Assembly: GCA_934589065.1 (NCBI GenBank) | Contig: CAKTNN010000002.1 | Span: forward strand, 47,030-111,029 | From: an uncultured Oscillospiraceae bacterium | Lineage (GTDB): Bacteria; Bacillota; Clostridia; Oscillospirales; Oscillospiraceae | Direction: 5' to 3' | DNA: 64,000 nucleotides | Part shown: in pieces, positions 6,903 through 16,823 of the stretch | How positions within the stretch are numbered: position 1 is the first letter of the stretch | How the letters are laid out: every line of letters starts with the position of its first letter | Made by a program: the position numbers and the translations under genes | The notes under the pieces: model-generated | Databases searched by the model: none | What the model was told of the DNA's origin: nothing | Seen by the model: the letters and a program-made list of their open reading frames with translations, nothing else

Positions 6903-8186
6903 CTAAAAAACATCTTTCAACAGGACCGCGTCAATCATCAGCTTGACATTCGGTCTAAGTTCTTTGAATATCAATGGGAAGACACAAACCGAAGATATCT
7001 GAGTGAATAAAGAAGCCAATGCCGCACCTGACGGGCCCCATAACGGAATAAAGAAGCAATTCAGTATTACATTTGTCAACGCCGATAGAAAATATAGATA
7101 TTTCAAATATTTTTGGTGGTTATAGCACATGATCCATGCATCTCGCGCAGCACCTAAGTAAGAAAAGCAAACATACCAGACAGTTATCCTCAACGGTGCA
7201 ATTGATGAGGAATAGCTTTCCCCATAGAAAACGCGAATAAAGAATGGCGCAATCAAGAATAATATCGTTGACGCAATAAAAGAAACATAGCATACAATCG
7301 CATACAGTCTTTTATTCTGTCGCAAAAATTTTTCTCTATCTGTATTAAAGTATTCCATAATTGACGGGTTCATAGATTCAATAATTGCAGACAGTATAAA
7401 GCCCCACATTGTGCTGCATGTCACAGCTAAGGAATAAAAACCGACGGCAGATTCTCCCATCAGTTGTTTTAGCATTAGTTTATCAGTAGATGCGTAAATG
7501 GAAACCATAAGTCCAGAAAGGATGTAGCTTTTACTACTTGATAACAACTCTTTTCCTTTCTTCACGGAAAAAGACAACTTCGCGCCATCGCATTTACAGT
7601 AAAAACTAAACAGACTAATCGCAAGCACGAAATAATCAATAGCAGGTACTACAGCAAACCAATAAATATCTTTATGACCAGCTAAGATGTAAACTTTGAA
7701 AGCTGATGAACTTATAAAAGCAATCAACGATGCAATTGCATCATATTTTGACATCAATTTTGATTGAAACCATTGACGGAAAGTATCAAATGACTGAAAT
7801 ACAATGCTTGCCGAATATAGCACTACAACCACTATTGTCACAAAATCATTTCTATCAACTATTGATGTAATCAGGGCAATTAGGCTTAACGACATCAGCG
7901 ATGAAACCAATCTGAACACAATTGCGCTTCCAATCGTTTCGCCTGTCTCTCTTGGGTGATCAATAATACTTTTCAGAACAGGCCCTGGAAATCCAAGTGT
8001 ACATAGTGCGTAAAATATCGTTACATAGGCTGAAGCATATCCAATGATCCCGTAATTAGATGGTCCAAGGTATCTAGCAGTAATTAAACCAACCACAAAA
8101 GAAAGGGCCATGTGAATTATTTTGCTACAAATTATCCACCCAGCGTTTTTCCCAATTTTCCCTGTCAAAATCTCTTTCAAATTCAT
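6903..8186 (-). CDS. wzx: Wzx-type polysaccharide flippase
   Basis: 427-residue polytopic membrane protein of the PST/MOP-type oligosaccharide flippase family, which moves undecaprenyl-linked repeat units across the membrane. Hydrophobic segments occur throughout, consistent with 12 or more helices. The N-terminal pattern KNAGWIICSKIIHM...GLITARYLGPSNYGIIGYA is characteristic. The third-codon ATG at 8186 is preferred, because the first ATG (8192) abuts its possible ribosome site. With the polymerase gene at 11639 this defines a Wzx/Wzy-dependent pathway. AT-rich like its neighbours. Confidence 0.88.
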   Translation of the reverse strand: MNLKEILTGKIGKNAGWIICSKIIHMALSFVVGLITARYLGPSNYGIIGYASAYVTIFYALCTLGFPGPVLKSIIDHPRETGETIGSAIVFRLVSSLMSLSLIALITSIVDRNDFVTIVVVVLYSASIVFQSFDTFRQWFQSKLMSKYDAIASLIAFISSSAFKVYILAGHKDIYWFAVVPAIDYFVLAISLFSFYCKCDGAKLSFSVKKGKELLSSSKSYILSGLMVSIYASTDKLMLKQLMGESAVGFYSLAVTCSTMWGFILSAIIESMNPSIMEYFNTDREKFLRQNKRLYAIVCYVSFIASTILFLIAPFFIRVFYGESYSSSIAPLRITVWYVCFSYLGAARDAWIMCYNHQKYLKYLYFLSALTNVILNCFFIPLWGPSGAALASLFTQISSVCVFPLIFKELRPNVKLMIDAVLLKDVF

Positions 8187-8205
8187 ATGCATACCTTAAA
8201 TGCCC

Positions 8206-9168
8206 CTATATCAAGTGGCTGATTAATTGTTTTATTTGGATTTCTTTTTTGTATAGTGGATATAAACCGTGCACAATAATCGAAAATATCCTATCGTCAC
8301 TTTTTTTACCTGAAATATAATACTTTTTGCAAGCCTGGATAGTCTCTATAAGTTTTTGCTCAATGTCCAGATATTCTCCATTAGTCCTGCTTGCAAGAAT
8401 GGCAAGCAAATTTAAATTTGCTTTTATTATCATATTCTTTGCCAAATCAAGCAAATGAGGAAACTGTTCTTGGACAATTGCATATTTCTTTTCGGCAACT
8501 CTTAAAATGTCAAAATACTTTTCAGAAAAAGTCGATCTTGACGCACTTCCGGGCACCTGAGTATATTTGTAGATTTCCTTATCAGTACAGACACATACTG
8601 GTTTTTTACACATAATTTGAAAGACAAAAAAACTGTCCTCATTAATTTTTATATGTGTATTAAATTGGGTTTCTCCTATCATTTCATGGCGATATAGTTT
8701 TCCCCAGGCTGCATATGTGTACGGATTATCCATTAAAGAGTTTTGGAGCCCTTCCTCATCTTTCCATATTTCAGTCCCCGATTGAGTTCCCCATTTCTCT
8801 CCACAGGTTGTTCCCATTGCAACATCAGCTTTATTCTTAATGAGGCTACAGACTAGTGTTTCGAGACTATAGGAAGGTAGTATATCATCCGCATCAAGGA
8901 ATGTAATATACTCCCCACTTGCTGCCTCGATTCCTCTATTTCGCGCCGCCGAAACTCCTGCATTCGCTTGATGAAATACTTTAATTCTTGAATTTCTATT
9001 AGAAAACTTGTCACAGATTTCTTTGGATTTATCAAGACTGCCATCATCAATAAGAATAAGCTCCCAATGAGAATATGTCTGATTCAGCACCGAATTAATA
9101 CTTTTTTCCAAGTATTTCTCTGCATTATAAACGGGAACAATAACACTTATCAGTCCGTAATCGTCCAC
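8206..9168 (-). CDS. family 2 glycosyltransferase
   Basis: 320-residue GT2 enzyme. The fold is clear from the start: ISVIVPVYNAEKYLEKS, then SHWELILIDDGSLDKS and the DADD metal-binding motif in YITFLDADD (near residue 95). The C-terminal third is less conserved and sets acceptor choice, which cannot be predicted. It appears to begin with GTG at 9168 behind AGAGGA, 9 bp away. It sits 19 bp upstream of wzx in the minus-strand operon and should add a sugar to the lipid-linked repeat unit at the cytoplasmic face. Confidence 0.88.
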   Translation of the reverse strand: MDDYGLISVIVPVYNAEKYLEKSINSVLNQTYSHWELILIDDGSLDKSKEICDKFSNRNSRIKVFHQANAGVSAARNRGIEAASGEYITFLDADDILPSYSLETLVCSLIKNKADVAMGTTCGEKWGTQSGTEIWKDEEGLQNSLMDNPYTYAAWGKLYRHEMIGETQFNTHIKINEDSFFVFQIMCKKPVCVCTDKEIYKYTQVPGSASRSTFSEKYFDILRVAEKKYAIVQEQFPHLLDLAKNMIIKANLNLLAILASRTNGEYLDIEQKLIETIQACKKYYISGKKSDDRIFSIIVHGLYPLYKKEIQIKQLISHLI

Positions 9169-9199
9169 TCAATATAGTCCTCTCATTTCAAGGTTTGTT

Positions 9200-10375
9200 T
9201 TAATACCAATTGTCCTTTAGTATTTTCGCCCTACTGCATGGTCCAGACTCAAACAAATCCGGATACTTTTCACCGGAAAGCAGATGCTCTGCGAGCTGAA
9301 CCAATCGCTCCGCAGCTATCTCCGCATTCCACTCACCTACAATCGTTTCATAGGCCGCTTGCCCCATACGCTTCTGCTCTGCTGGGTGATCCAGCAGATA
9401 TTTCACGTGTTCATATAGCTCATCCATATTCCCGGAGTGATAAATCATTCCGTTTTCCCGGTGCTTTATCAGAAACGGTACCGACCCAATAGCATGGCTG
9501 GCAACCACTGCGCACCCGCTATTCATAGATTCATTTAGCACAGCACCCCAGCCTTCACCGAAATCGCTGGTAAACAAAAAAATATCCGCTTTTTCCATGT
9601 GCCCGCGCACCTTTTCCGGCGGCATTGCTCCAAGCATCTCAACGTACTCAGAAAGATGCTTTTCCAGTATATTCGCTTTCAGCTCGTCTTCCAAGCTTCC
9701 ATTGCCAATGATACTCAGTTTGAAGGTATACCCCTTCCGCCTCAGAGCATCCGCAAGATTAACCGCCGTCTCCGGATGCTTCCAAGCGATTAGTCTTCCT
9801 GCCCACAGAATCGAAACACAACCATCCTTCGAGCTCTGTTTCTGAGACATCAAATCATCAAGGTCATAGTGCTTCGTTTCAGGAAAGTATCCCCATTTAA
9901 ATGTTTTTCCAAAATAGGCACCATGGATACCGTAATCCAGTGCGGTATACGCACTGGCACAGAGCATATATACCGGTCTATTTCTGTAAAATGTATGATT
10001 TACAAACATAGCCAAGCGCTCTTTTGGCAAAAATGCCCTCCACATTCCTGTTTTGTAAAGGCGCTCTGAATAGCGAAACATCAACTTATTTTCTTTTAGC
10101 CGAATGGACGCATATTTCTTTGGTGCAGCACCGATGATCATTACATCGCTCGCTGCCGCCAGGTTCTCTGCTTTTCTCTCTGCCTCCTTAGAATCATAGG
10201 TACACAGAACAAAAGGATAGGCTTTGCTCAAGTCTGGATATCCCATTTTGAGTCGTTCCTCTGCAATTCTCTCCGTTTGTACAAAGGTGAAATCAACTCC
10301 CGGATGATTGCAGAGAGCACAGCATAGGGGAAGTTGGTGGTGGTTTATGAAGTTGGAAAACAACGTAATCTTCAC
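9200..10375 (-). CDS. family 4 glycosyltransferase
   Basis: 391-residue GT-B enzyme of family GT4. The C-terminal donor-binding half shows ILWAGRLIAWKHPETAV, LSIIGNGSLEDEL and the E-x7-E-like block TSDFGEGWGAVLNESMNSG. The N-terminal half is typically divergent. The likely start is GTG at 10375, 3 bp after the stop of the upstream GT4 gene, so the two are probably translationally coupled. It is a retaining enzyme acting on the lipid-linked intermediate; the sugar transferred is unknown. Confidence 0.87.
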   Translation of the reverse strand: MKITLFSNFINHHQLPLCCALCNHPGVDFTFVQTERIAEERLKMGYPDLSKAYPFVLCTYDSKEAERKAENLAAASDVMIIGAAPKKYASIRLKENKLMFRYSERLYKTGMWRAFLPKERLAMFVNHTFYRNRPVYMLCASAYTALDYGIHGAYFGKTFKWGYFPETKHYDLDDLMSQKQSSKDGCVSILWAGRLIAWKHPETAVNLADALRRKGYTFKLSIIGNGSLEDELKANILEKHLSEYVEMLGAMPPEKVRGHMEKADIFLFTSDFGEGWGAVLNESMNSGCAVVASHAIGSVPFLIKHRENGMIYHSGNMDELYEHVKYLLDHPAEQKRMGQAAYETIVGEWNAEIAAERLVQLAEHLLSGEKYPDLFESGPCSRAKILKDNWY

Positions 10376-10378
10376 TTG

Positions 10379-11584
10379 TTATCGTCTCTCCACGGTTTGA
10401 TTAAACAAATCTACGTACTCTCTATTTTTTTCTTTGCCATCATATATTGATGCTCTGAGTAAACACGCTTCTCTACTATACGGATGACACATGCGAATCC
10501 GCTCAATTTCACAGATCATTGTCTTAATATCATTGCAAGCAACCACGCTGGCACAGGTTTCATCCAAACTTTCCGGGCTTCCCCCCGTCAGAAATGTAAG
10601 TACCGGCGTTCCGCAAGCAATGGCCTCTATATTTGTGGTCGGAAAATTATCTTCCCTTGTCGGATTCACAAACAAATCTGCTGCTGTATAAATCTCAGCC
10701 AGTTCCATTTGATTATGCGTCCGATGAACGGAAATGATATTGGATGGCAGCTGCTTATCCACGCTCTCATCGGTTCCAACCAAAACAATTTGGTACTTAG
10801 CAGAGTCAAGCTTTTGGGATAGTTCTACAAAGCAATCCAAGCCCTTTCTAACACCCCATCCAAAAGCAACACCCAAAATGAGAAATTTATTCTGCGCAAT
10901 ACCGTACTTTTCCCGGAAATTGCTTGGTGTAGGATGAAACACAGACAAATCTATCCCATTGTGAATTACCTGGACGGGATAGCTGCTCAAATATGACTGC
11001 TTTACAATATCCGACAGCCACTGGGAAGGGGTTACAATGGTCATATCTTTAATGTCAGAAAACCACACTCTTTTATGTTTCCACATAAAGGCAGAGCAGT
11101 CAACCGGAAACTTTGCAGTCAGCTGTGGGCAATGCTTGCAGCCGTTTTTCCACTTCTCGCACTTCGCCATAGTAAAGTGATAGCACTGCCCAGTCATAGG
11201 CCAGCAATCATGAAGTGTCCAAACAACCTTTACATTGCTCTTTTTGAGATAACGAAACAAAACCGGGATACAAATGCAGCTATCATGCAAATTATGCAAA
11301 TGAACCACATCCGGCCCAAACTCATTTAATTTCCGGACAAGCTGCTTCGTTCCAAAATAAGAAAACAGGCCTTGAAAACCAATCAGACGGTACAGAAGGA
11401 CATGAAGACCATTTTCCAAAGTCGTTCCAAAATAAAAATGATCTTTATTGGGCGCAGTCTGCTTCTTCCACTTCTTAGAAAAGGTTCGCACTTCACAGCT
11501 ATTTTCTCTTGCACACTGGGCAATTTGCAGCATAATCTTCCCGGTGCTGCCATAATCGACCATATTAATTTCTGCAAGCTTCAT
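10379..11584 (-). CDS. family 4 glycosyltransferase
   Basis: 401-residue GT4 enzyme beginning MKLAEINMVDYGSTGKIM. It has an HLHNLHDSCICIP segment, the WTLHDCWPMTGQCYHF motif common in colanic-acid-type (WcaC-like) transferases, and the donor-site block TREDNFPTTNIEAIACGTPV near residue 310. A GGAGA ribosome site lies 6 bp before the ATG. Cys residues in the CYHFTMAKCEKWKNGCKHC segment are typical of this subgroup and may bind a metal. It is part of the minus-strand polysaccharide operon. Confidence 0.88.
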   Translation of the reverse strand: MKLAEINMVDYGSTGKIMLQIAQCARENSCEVRTFSKKWKKQTAPNKDHFYFGTTLENGLHVLLYRLIGFQGLFSYFGTKQLVRKLNEFGPDVVHLHNLHDSCICIPVLFRYLKKSNVKVVWTLHDCWPMTGQCYHFTMAKCEKWKNGCKHCPQLTAKFPVDCSAFMWKHKRVWFSDIKDMTIVTPSQWLSDIVKQSYLSSYPVQVIHNGIDLSVFHPTPSNFREKYGIAQNKFLILGVAFGWGVRKGLDCFVELSQKLDSAKYQIVLVGTDESVDKQLPSNIISVHRTHNQMELAEIYTAADLFVNPTREDNFPTTNIEAIACGTPVLTFLTGGSPESLDETCASVVACNDIKTMICEIERIRMCHPYSREACLLRASIYDGKEKNREYVDLFNQTVERR

Positions 11585-11638
11585 TACAGTCTCCTATTAA
11601 AATTTGAAGTTTTCTTCTATCAGAAACAAAGTGATGAG

Positions 11639-12925
11639 TCATAAAGCCGACCGCGCTCCAAGCAATAAAAACATTAACAAGAGCCACAGAACATTCCCGC
11701 TGGAAACCAATGGATATGCTGAAATGGTCATAAAAATTAATTGTGAAACAACTAAGTAGCAGGAAATGTATATTGGCTGCATAGAATTATAAGCCTTTTT
11801 ATAAACTGTCCCGCAAAATGTACCGAACACAAACATTCCAAAAATTACTCCCAGCCATCTAAAATCAGCATATAGATGATAAAACGGAGTAATAAATGCG
11901 TTTGTGTGCAATTCAGTCCCAATTTGCCGAAAAGTCTGGGTATCCAAAACGATTTCTATTGTTTTCAGGTATCGCTCCGGATAATACAAACCAAGCTTAT
12001 TAAAAACCGGCAAAATTATATTCCACAGCCCGTACAACGCTGCATAACCGTAGGACTCGAAGCCACTTTTATCCAGCTCCTGCACATGAAGATCAAAAAA
12101 CTTGATATCACCGCAAAAATACCGATAGTATTTCACAAGCAATTGGGATTTATCTGCTCCTCGAATCAAGGTAAGGGCAACAAAAAAAACAGCCATCAAG
12201 ACAAGAACTCTTCTAATCCACCTTTTAACCTTTGCCGGTAATTGAAATGCAACGCTATTTCCAAAATGCCGGTAAAAGAAAAAGCAAACCACCAATTCAA
12301 CGCAGAAATTTGCCAGCGCAAATCGCCCACCGAATGTAAAGGCGATTAAAGCCTCAACTGCCAACACTGCAGCAAGCTTTACAGCGCCTTTTCGAGCATC
12401 TCGAATGAATTCTTCAATCGCATACGCAACAATCGTAATTTCCAATGTCCCCCGGATTAACCCCAACAGCTCATTTGCAGCCCCGCCATTATAATTATAG
12501 CCAGTCAATTCTATGATGCCAAAGGATGCTTCCCGAATCTGTCCCAAGGAAACCCCCTGCTTCATCAGGGTATAGGACTGACGAAAGTCAGAAACACAGG
12601 ACAGAATAATCAACAAGATAAAGAGCCAAAAAATTCTTGAAGTAATCAGTGCAACTCTTTTGTATGTAGTAACCAATCCTAACGTATTTCCTATCTTAAC
12701 ATGGGACGCAAACGAGCAGCCAATACAAAAAGCAAATGTCCCCACTAATATAATAAACCATGTTTTTGTGGATGTTTGATACATGGTAAATAATTGCATT
12801 GCTGCCAAAAGAGAAATTACACTCCATCCATAGCAAAAAATGGTATCTGGGGCAACCCAAGTTTTACGAATGCAATGCTGGAAAATAGCGTATATAAAAA
12901 GGATGGACGCAACAATATAGCCCAA
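11639..12925 (-). CDS. wzy: Wzy-type oligosaccharide repeat-unit polymerase
   Basis: 428-residue polytopic protein with about ten to twelve hydrophobic segments and no soluble catalytic domain, matching the O-antigen/EPS polymerase family. A large periplasmic-side loop is suggested between residues about 270 and 340, rich in Tyr, Lys and Asp as in Wzy proteins. Wzy proteins are identified mostly by topology and context. It is the only such protein in a locus that also carries a flippase and an initiating transferase. The start appears to be TTG at 12925, 6 bp after the upstream GT4 stop, and is uncertain. Confidence 0.75.
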   Translation of the reverse strand: MGYIVASILFIYAIFQHCIRKTWVAPDTIFCYGWSVISLLAAMQLFTMYQTSTKTWFIILVGTFAFCIGCSFASHVKIGNTLGLVTTYKRVALITSRIFWLFILLIILSCVSDFRQSYTLMKQGVSLGQIREASFGIIELTGYNYNGGAANELLGLIRGTLEITIVAYAIEEFIRDARKGAVKLAAVLAVEALIAFTFGGRFALANFCVELVVCFFFYRHFGNSVAFQLPAKVKRWIRRVLVLMAVFFVALTLIRGADKSQLLVKYYRYFCGDIKFFDLHVQELDKSGFESYGYAALYGLWNIILPVFNKLGLYYPERYLKTIEIVLDTQTFRQIGTELHTNAFITPFYHLYADFRWLGVIFGMFVFGTFCGTVYKKAYNSMQPIYISCYLVVSQLIFMTISAYPLVSSGNVLWLLLMFLLLGARSAL

Positions 12926-12931
12926 TATAAT

Positions 12932-14149
12932 TCACAGCCCTTCAATTAAGCTAGTAGTGTATTCCGGAGTGGATGTTCGGAATATCTTCGCAACCGTCTG
13001 GAAGTCCACAACCTTGGGAGAGGCAACAAAAGCTTGCAGTTGGCTTATGTCAAACTTATCATCTTCTTTAATAATCAAAGCATTCTCATATTTTCTCAAA
13101 GGCTCCAGGCACGGATCCTTCTCATAAGTATAGGTATGAACGATCGGCTTTCCCGTAGCCATATACTCAAAAATTTTAGAGGGAGCCATAGGGCTTTCCG
13201 CATTTCCTATGCTGAGCAGAACGTCCGCCGAATCGATGTATTCTAGTGCCGCTTCATGTGGCTGCATGCCCAAAAACTTTATCGCATTCCGGGAATCGAT
13301 CTCTGCCTTTTCCAGGATATCTTCACAGTCCCCGCTGCCGAGGAAAAGGGCCTCAATATCCAATTCTTTGCTCAATAACGTCAACAGAGAGAGCATAAAC
13401 GAAGGGTTCCGCAGCTTTCTATACAGTGTACCTGCGTATATCAGTCTCGTTTTCCCACTATATTCTTTTGTCTTGCATTCGTCCTGTGTTGTTTTCACCA
13501 GCAGCGGGAAATTAACCACGCGCATCTTCTCACAAAAGGATTTGAAGGCATCCGAAAAATAGTGTTCCTTATGACACTCCATAATCAGGATTTGATCATA
13601 CACGGAAAATAGTTTTTTTTCCCAACGGATTCCGCACTCTTGGCGGTAGGAAGCCGGAAGAATACCATCCTCCCCCTGTTCATTGGATAGGGTATCCGTT
13701 GAATAATAGACAGCTTTCACAGCGTCACCATATCTCTTCTTAACCTGAGCCGCCGCAATAACCGCCTCTAAAGGAGTATAGGAAGCAATTATTTTAACAT
13801 TGTCTCTATTCTTCATCAGAGCTTCCACAGCCTCTTCATACCTGTGCACAAGGGCTCGACTTCTCAGGGGATAAGCAGTAATATGGAGCAGCTTGCTTGC
13901 CAAGGATTCCATGTGCTGCAGCTTTGCAGCAATAGGAGAAGTATTCCGTTTCTCTTGTAGGTAAACCGGTGGACTCACTCTGACGATTTTAACGCCATCA
14001 GAGCAGCCCATAGGTTCATTTCCTTCAAGGCAAACAGTGAATACATCATTGCCCTCTGATACCAAATGCTTTGCCAGCTGATGAACGCATACACCCGTTG
14101 CCCCAGGCTTTGGCAGATATTGATTTGTTAAGAAAATATATGTATTCAT
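12932..14149 (-). CDS. family 4 glycosyltransferase
   Basis: 405-residue GT-B transferase. The N-terminus has the NQYLPKPGATGVCVHQLAKH pattern of GT4 acceptor domains. The C-terminal half has RLIYAGTLYRKLRNPSFML, LFLGSGDCEDILEKA and the MAPSKIFEYMATGKPIVHT donor-site motif. It is preceded by a purine-rich ribosome site (GGAAGGGCAAAGG) and separated from the upstream GT2 gene by 116 bp that includes a short palindrome (CGTTTTTAAAAACG) and no other gene. Its sugar specificity is not predictable. Confidence 0.86.
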   Translation of the reverse strand: MNTYIFLTNQYLPKPGATGVCVHQLAKHLVSEGNDVFTVCLEGNEPMGCSDGVKIVRVSPPVYLQEKRNTSPIAAKLQHMESLASKLLHITAYPLRSRALVHRYEEAVEALMKNRDNVKIIASYTPLEAVIAAAQVKKRYGDAVKAVYYSTDTLSNEQGEDGILPASYRQECGIRWEKKLFSVYDQILIMECHKEHYFSDAFKSFCEKMRVVNFPLLVKTTQDECKTKEYSGKTRLIYAGTLYRKLRNPSFMLSLLTLLSKELDIEALFLGSGDCEDILEKAEIDSRNAIKFLGMQPHEAALEYIDSADVLLSIGNAESPMAPSKIFEYMATGKPIVHTYTYEKDPCLEPLRKYENALIIKEDDKFDISQLQAFVASPKVVDFQTVAKIFRTSTPEYTTSLIEGL

Positions 14150-14265
14150 GCCTTTGCCCTTCCAGTTCTATTGTTCCTGCTGCCACCCTATTTATGCGTT
14201 TTTAAAAACGTTGATTCTTCAAGGCCATAAATGTTCTTATCTAAGGCCAGTGCTTCATCATTCGA

Positions 14266-15240
14266 TCACCTGACAATGTTTCGCATTCTGCTGCAAAGCT
14301 GGACTGGGAAAACTATGTCCCTCTTCAGAAATGGGACAAACAACTTAGCTTTCCAGCTCATACTCGAAAGATCAGTCGAGACAGACTGATCAATTCTTTC
14401 TTTATATCGCCATATTGTTTTTTGTATGTGCTCTTGCCTCTCTTTTCCCGAATACATTTGCTCTATTCGGTCAAGCGAAATGACCAAGGATGTATAAAAA
14501 AAAGCATTAATTGTATTCGCATACTTGCTGTATATTCCATTATTTTGAGTATATTCCTTTAGATTTTGCGCAACCGGGCCCCATGGATCATCTAAAATTG
14601 ACTTGGACTGGCTTCCTTCATGATTAACGTAGAAGTACACCGGTTTTGCATCAATAAAGCCAATGTCCTGCGCGGCGGACAGTGTTCGAAAGCTATAGAG
14701 CGCTTCTTCACCAATCACGTGGTTGGTATAATGAATATTATTATCTTGAATCAGCGCACGACTGACCGCCTTGCGCACGCCACCCCACGGGATCTTCCCT
14801 GTCATCTGGCATCTTAACAGCTTGTCTTTATTCCATCCCATATATCTGGACATTTTCTCTTCTGCCAGAATTTTCCCAGTGGGAGTAACTTGGATAACAT
14901 CTATAAACACAAGATCGTGTTTTTTCGCTTCAATCGCAAGAAGCGAAAGGTATTCATTGTCTATATAATCATCCGAATCAAGGAACACGAAATACTCTCC
15001 AGATGCCTCATTCATTCCTCTATTTCTTGCAATTCCCGGTCCAGAGTTTTCCTGGTGAATCGCTCTAATTCTGCAATCCCTTTCAGCATAACAGTCCACC
15101 ATATCGGCACTTTTATCCTTGGAACCATCGTCCACCAGAATCAATTCCCACTCTGTATAGGTCTGGGCTATAACGCTGTCAACACATTTTTCCAGGCACT
15201 TCTCAGCATTATAGACGGGAATAATAACCGATATCTTCAT
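14266..15240 (-). CDS. family 2 glycosyltransferase
   Basis: 324-residue GT2 enzyme with KISVIIPVYNAEKCLEKC at the N-terminus, WELILVDDGSKDKSADM, and the metal-binding FLDSDDYID near residue 93. A partly similar GT2 lies at 8206, and the two share the first 100 residues in pattern only. The second ATG (15240) has better spacing from AGGAG than the first (15246). It lies 18 bp downstream of the next GT2 gene in the operon. Role: one glycosidic bond of the repeat unit, donor unknown. Confidence 0.88.
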   Translation of the reverse strand: MKISVIIPVYNAEKCLEKCVDSVIAQTYTEWELILVDDGSKDKSADMVDCYAERDCRIRAIHQENSGPGIARNRGMNEASGEYFVFLDSDDYIDNEYLSLLAIEAKKHDLVFIDVIQVTPTGKILAEEKMSRYMGWNKDKLLRCQMTGKIPWGGVRKAVSRALIQDNNIHYTNHVIGEEALYSFRTLSAAQDIGFIDAKPVYFYVNHEGSQSKSILDDPWGPVAQNLKEYTQNNGIYSKYANTINAFFYTSLVISLDRIEQMYSGKERQEHIQKTIWRYKERIDQSVSTDLSSMSWKAKLFVPFLKRDIVFPVQLCSRMRNIVR

Positions 15241-15258
15241 GCTCATTTTCTCCTGTAC

Positions 15259-16071
15259 TTACTTCCGCAAAAACTTAGTATAAACAAACTTTTGAAAGCT
15301 CTCCGGCAAAAGATATACTGCAGTCTGCGCACAGGCTACAAAAATAAAATCTCCAAAGGAGCAATACCCGCTCCTCCATGCCTTTCTGCGAATTTCAATC
15401 AGCAGCTTTGTATTCACCCAGCTTTTTCTTTTTTTATATGTTCCTTCATCAAAGCGAAACATCAGTAAATATTCCGGATGATTTTCCGCCTTGCAGCCAT
15501 TGGATAGCAGTTTAATCCACAAATCCGTATCTTGATTTTTTCTATAATTACCATACGGGCCATACTTCATGACCTTGCTTTTGCGATACATCACCGTTGG
15601 ATGGTTGAATGGATCTCTCCTGCGATTATACTTATGTATCGATTCGTTGTCTAAAGGGACATCCCGCTTCCCCACTATGTTCTCCGGCGTTCCCATAAAT
15701 TCTTTTACAGGACAACCAACAATATCCAATTCCGGGTCAGTTTCAAACATTGCCAGCTGCTTTTCGCATCGATCCGGAAGTGAAATATCATCCGAGTCCA
15801 TACGGGCAATCAGCTCATTCTGACAGACCTTAAGCCCCTCGTTAAGTGCCAAACCCAACCCCATGTTCTTTTCCAACTGAAGTGGGTGAATAGCCGGACA
15901 CTTTTCTGACAGTTCGCGAATAACTGATTCAATTGTCTCAGGTACAGGGCCATCCTTAACAACCACAATATCATTGGAAGGAACCGTCTGCTTGGTCATG
16001 CTTTCCAGAGAAAGTCTGAAATACTCAGGGTTATCCGACTTATATACGGTCAGAAGGACGCTATACTCCAT
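15259..16071 (-). CDS. family 2 glycosyltransferase
   Basis: 270-residue GT2 enzyme beginning MEYSVLLTVYKSDNPEYF, a pattern common in capsule galactosyl- or rhamnosyltransferases. It has NDIVVVKDGPVPETIE, NMGLGLALNEGL, and the metal-binding MDSDDISLPDRC. Its start overlaps the 3' end of the initiating transferase by about 11 bp, so the two are coupled. The ATG three codons upstream (16074-16080 region) is possible but directly abuts the GGAAG ribosome site. Because it follows the initiating enzyme it may add the second sugar, which is an inference from order only. Confidence 0.87.
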   Translation of the reverse strand: MEYSVLLTVYKSDNPEYFRLSLESMTKQTVPSNDIVVVKDGPVPETIESVIRELSEKCPAIHPLQLEKNMGLGLALNEGLKVCQNELIARMDSDDISLPDRCEKQLAMFETDPELDIVGCPVKEFMGTPENIVGKRDVPLDNESIHKYNRRRDPFNHPTVMYRKSKVMKYGPYGNYRKNQDTDLWIKLLSNGCKAENHPEYLLMFRFDEGTYKKRKSWVNTKLLIEIRRKAWRSGYCSFGDFIFVACAQTAVYLLPESFQKFVYTKFLRK

Positions 16072-16777
16072 CTTTTTCATCTTCCGCTATCTCTTTCCCC
16101 ATCACCGCTCCCACGGTTCGGAACAATGTTGCTATTTCGCCCCGCAGGGAGAACTTTAGAATGCTATCCAGGTTGTACTTCATTTTTCCCGGCAGCACAT
16201 CTTCTACATACACCCGATCCACATCGTCGGCAGCATTTAACAGTCTGGACTCATCCTTATAGCGGATGCTGGCTTCGCTGGTAATTCCCGCAGGGAGCAG
16301 AAGCGTTGCATAATACTCCGGCTTATACTGCTGCACGTACTCCGTGGCTTCCGGGCGCGTTCCCACAAAGCTCATATCGCCTTTCAAAACATCCAGCAGC
16401 TGAGGGAGCTCATCCAGGCGGCATCCCCGAAGCTTTGCCCCAATTTTGGTAATCCGGCTGTCGCCGCCCACGGTCACCGCAGAGCCAATTTTGTCTGCAT
16501 GATTGACCATGGTGCGGAATTTGTGAATGCGGAATTTCTTCCCGTAAGTTGTCACCCGTTCCTGGCGATAGAAAACAGGGCCGGGGGAATCCAGCTTCAC
16601 CAGAATCGAAACAATGCCCATAGGGATTGCCAATAGCACCAGCAGAATTCCCGCAGCAGCAATGTCAAACAAGCGTTTCAGCACAAGCGCTGCCTGCTTA
16701 TGCACCAGGGCATCATAATAGGGTCTGACCTCTTCGCTGCGCATAAATTCCGGCAGAGCTTCCCATTTTCTCAGCAT
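16061..16777 (-). CDS. initiating phosphoglycosyltransferase (PglC/WcaJ-type bacterial sugar transferase)
   Basis: Transfers the first sugar-1-phosphate from a UDP-sugar to undecaprenyl phosphate at the inner face of the membrane. The 238 residues show a single re-entrant or spanning hydrophobic segment (about 35-60), then PVFYRQERVTTYGKKFRIHK, the catalytic Asp-Glu dyad in RLDELPQLLDVLKGDMSFVG, and TRPEA. An N-terminal extension of about 30 residues precedes the membrane segment. Directly upstream are the dehydratase and aminotransferase genes, so the sugar is plausibly a UDP-4-amino-4,6-dideoxy-N-acetylhexosamine or its acetylated form. Ribosome site GGAGAG. Confidence 0.9.
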   Translation of the reverse strand: MLRKWEALPEFMRSEEVRPYYDALVHKQAALVLKRLFDIAAAGILLVLLAIPMGIVSILVKLDSPGPVFYRQERVTTYGKKFRIHKFRTMVNHADKIGSAVTVGGDSRITKIGAKLRGCRLDELPQLLDVLKGDMSFVGTRPEATEYVQQYKPEYYATLLLPAGITSEASIRYKDESRLLNAADDVDRVYVEDVLPGKMKYNLDSILKFSLRGEIATLFRTVGAVMGKEIAEDEKDGV

Positions 16778-16823
16778 TCATCTTCTCTCCCCATTCGCCG
16801 GCACGGTTATATGCGCCGTTTCC

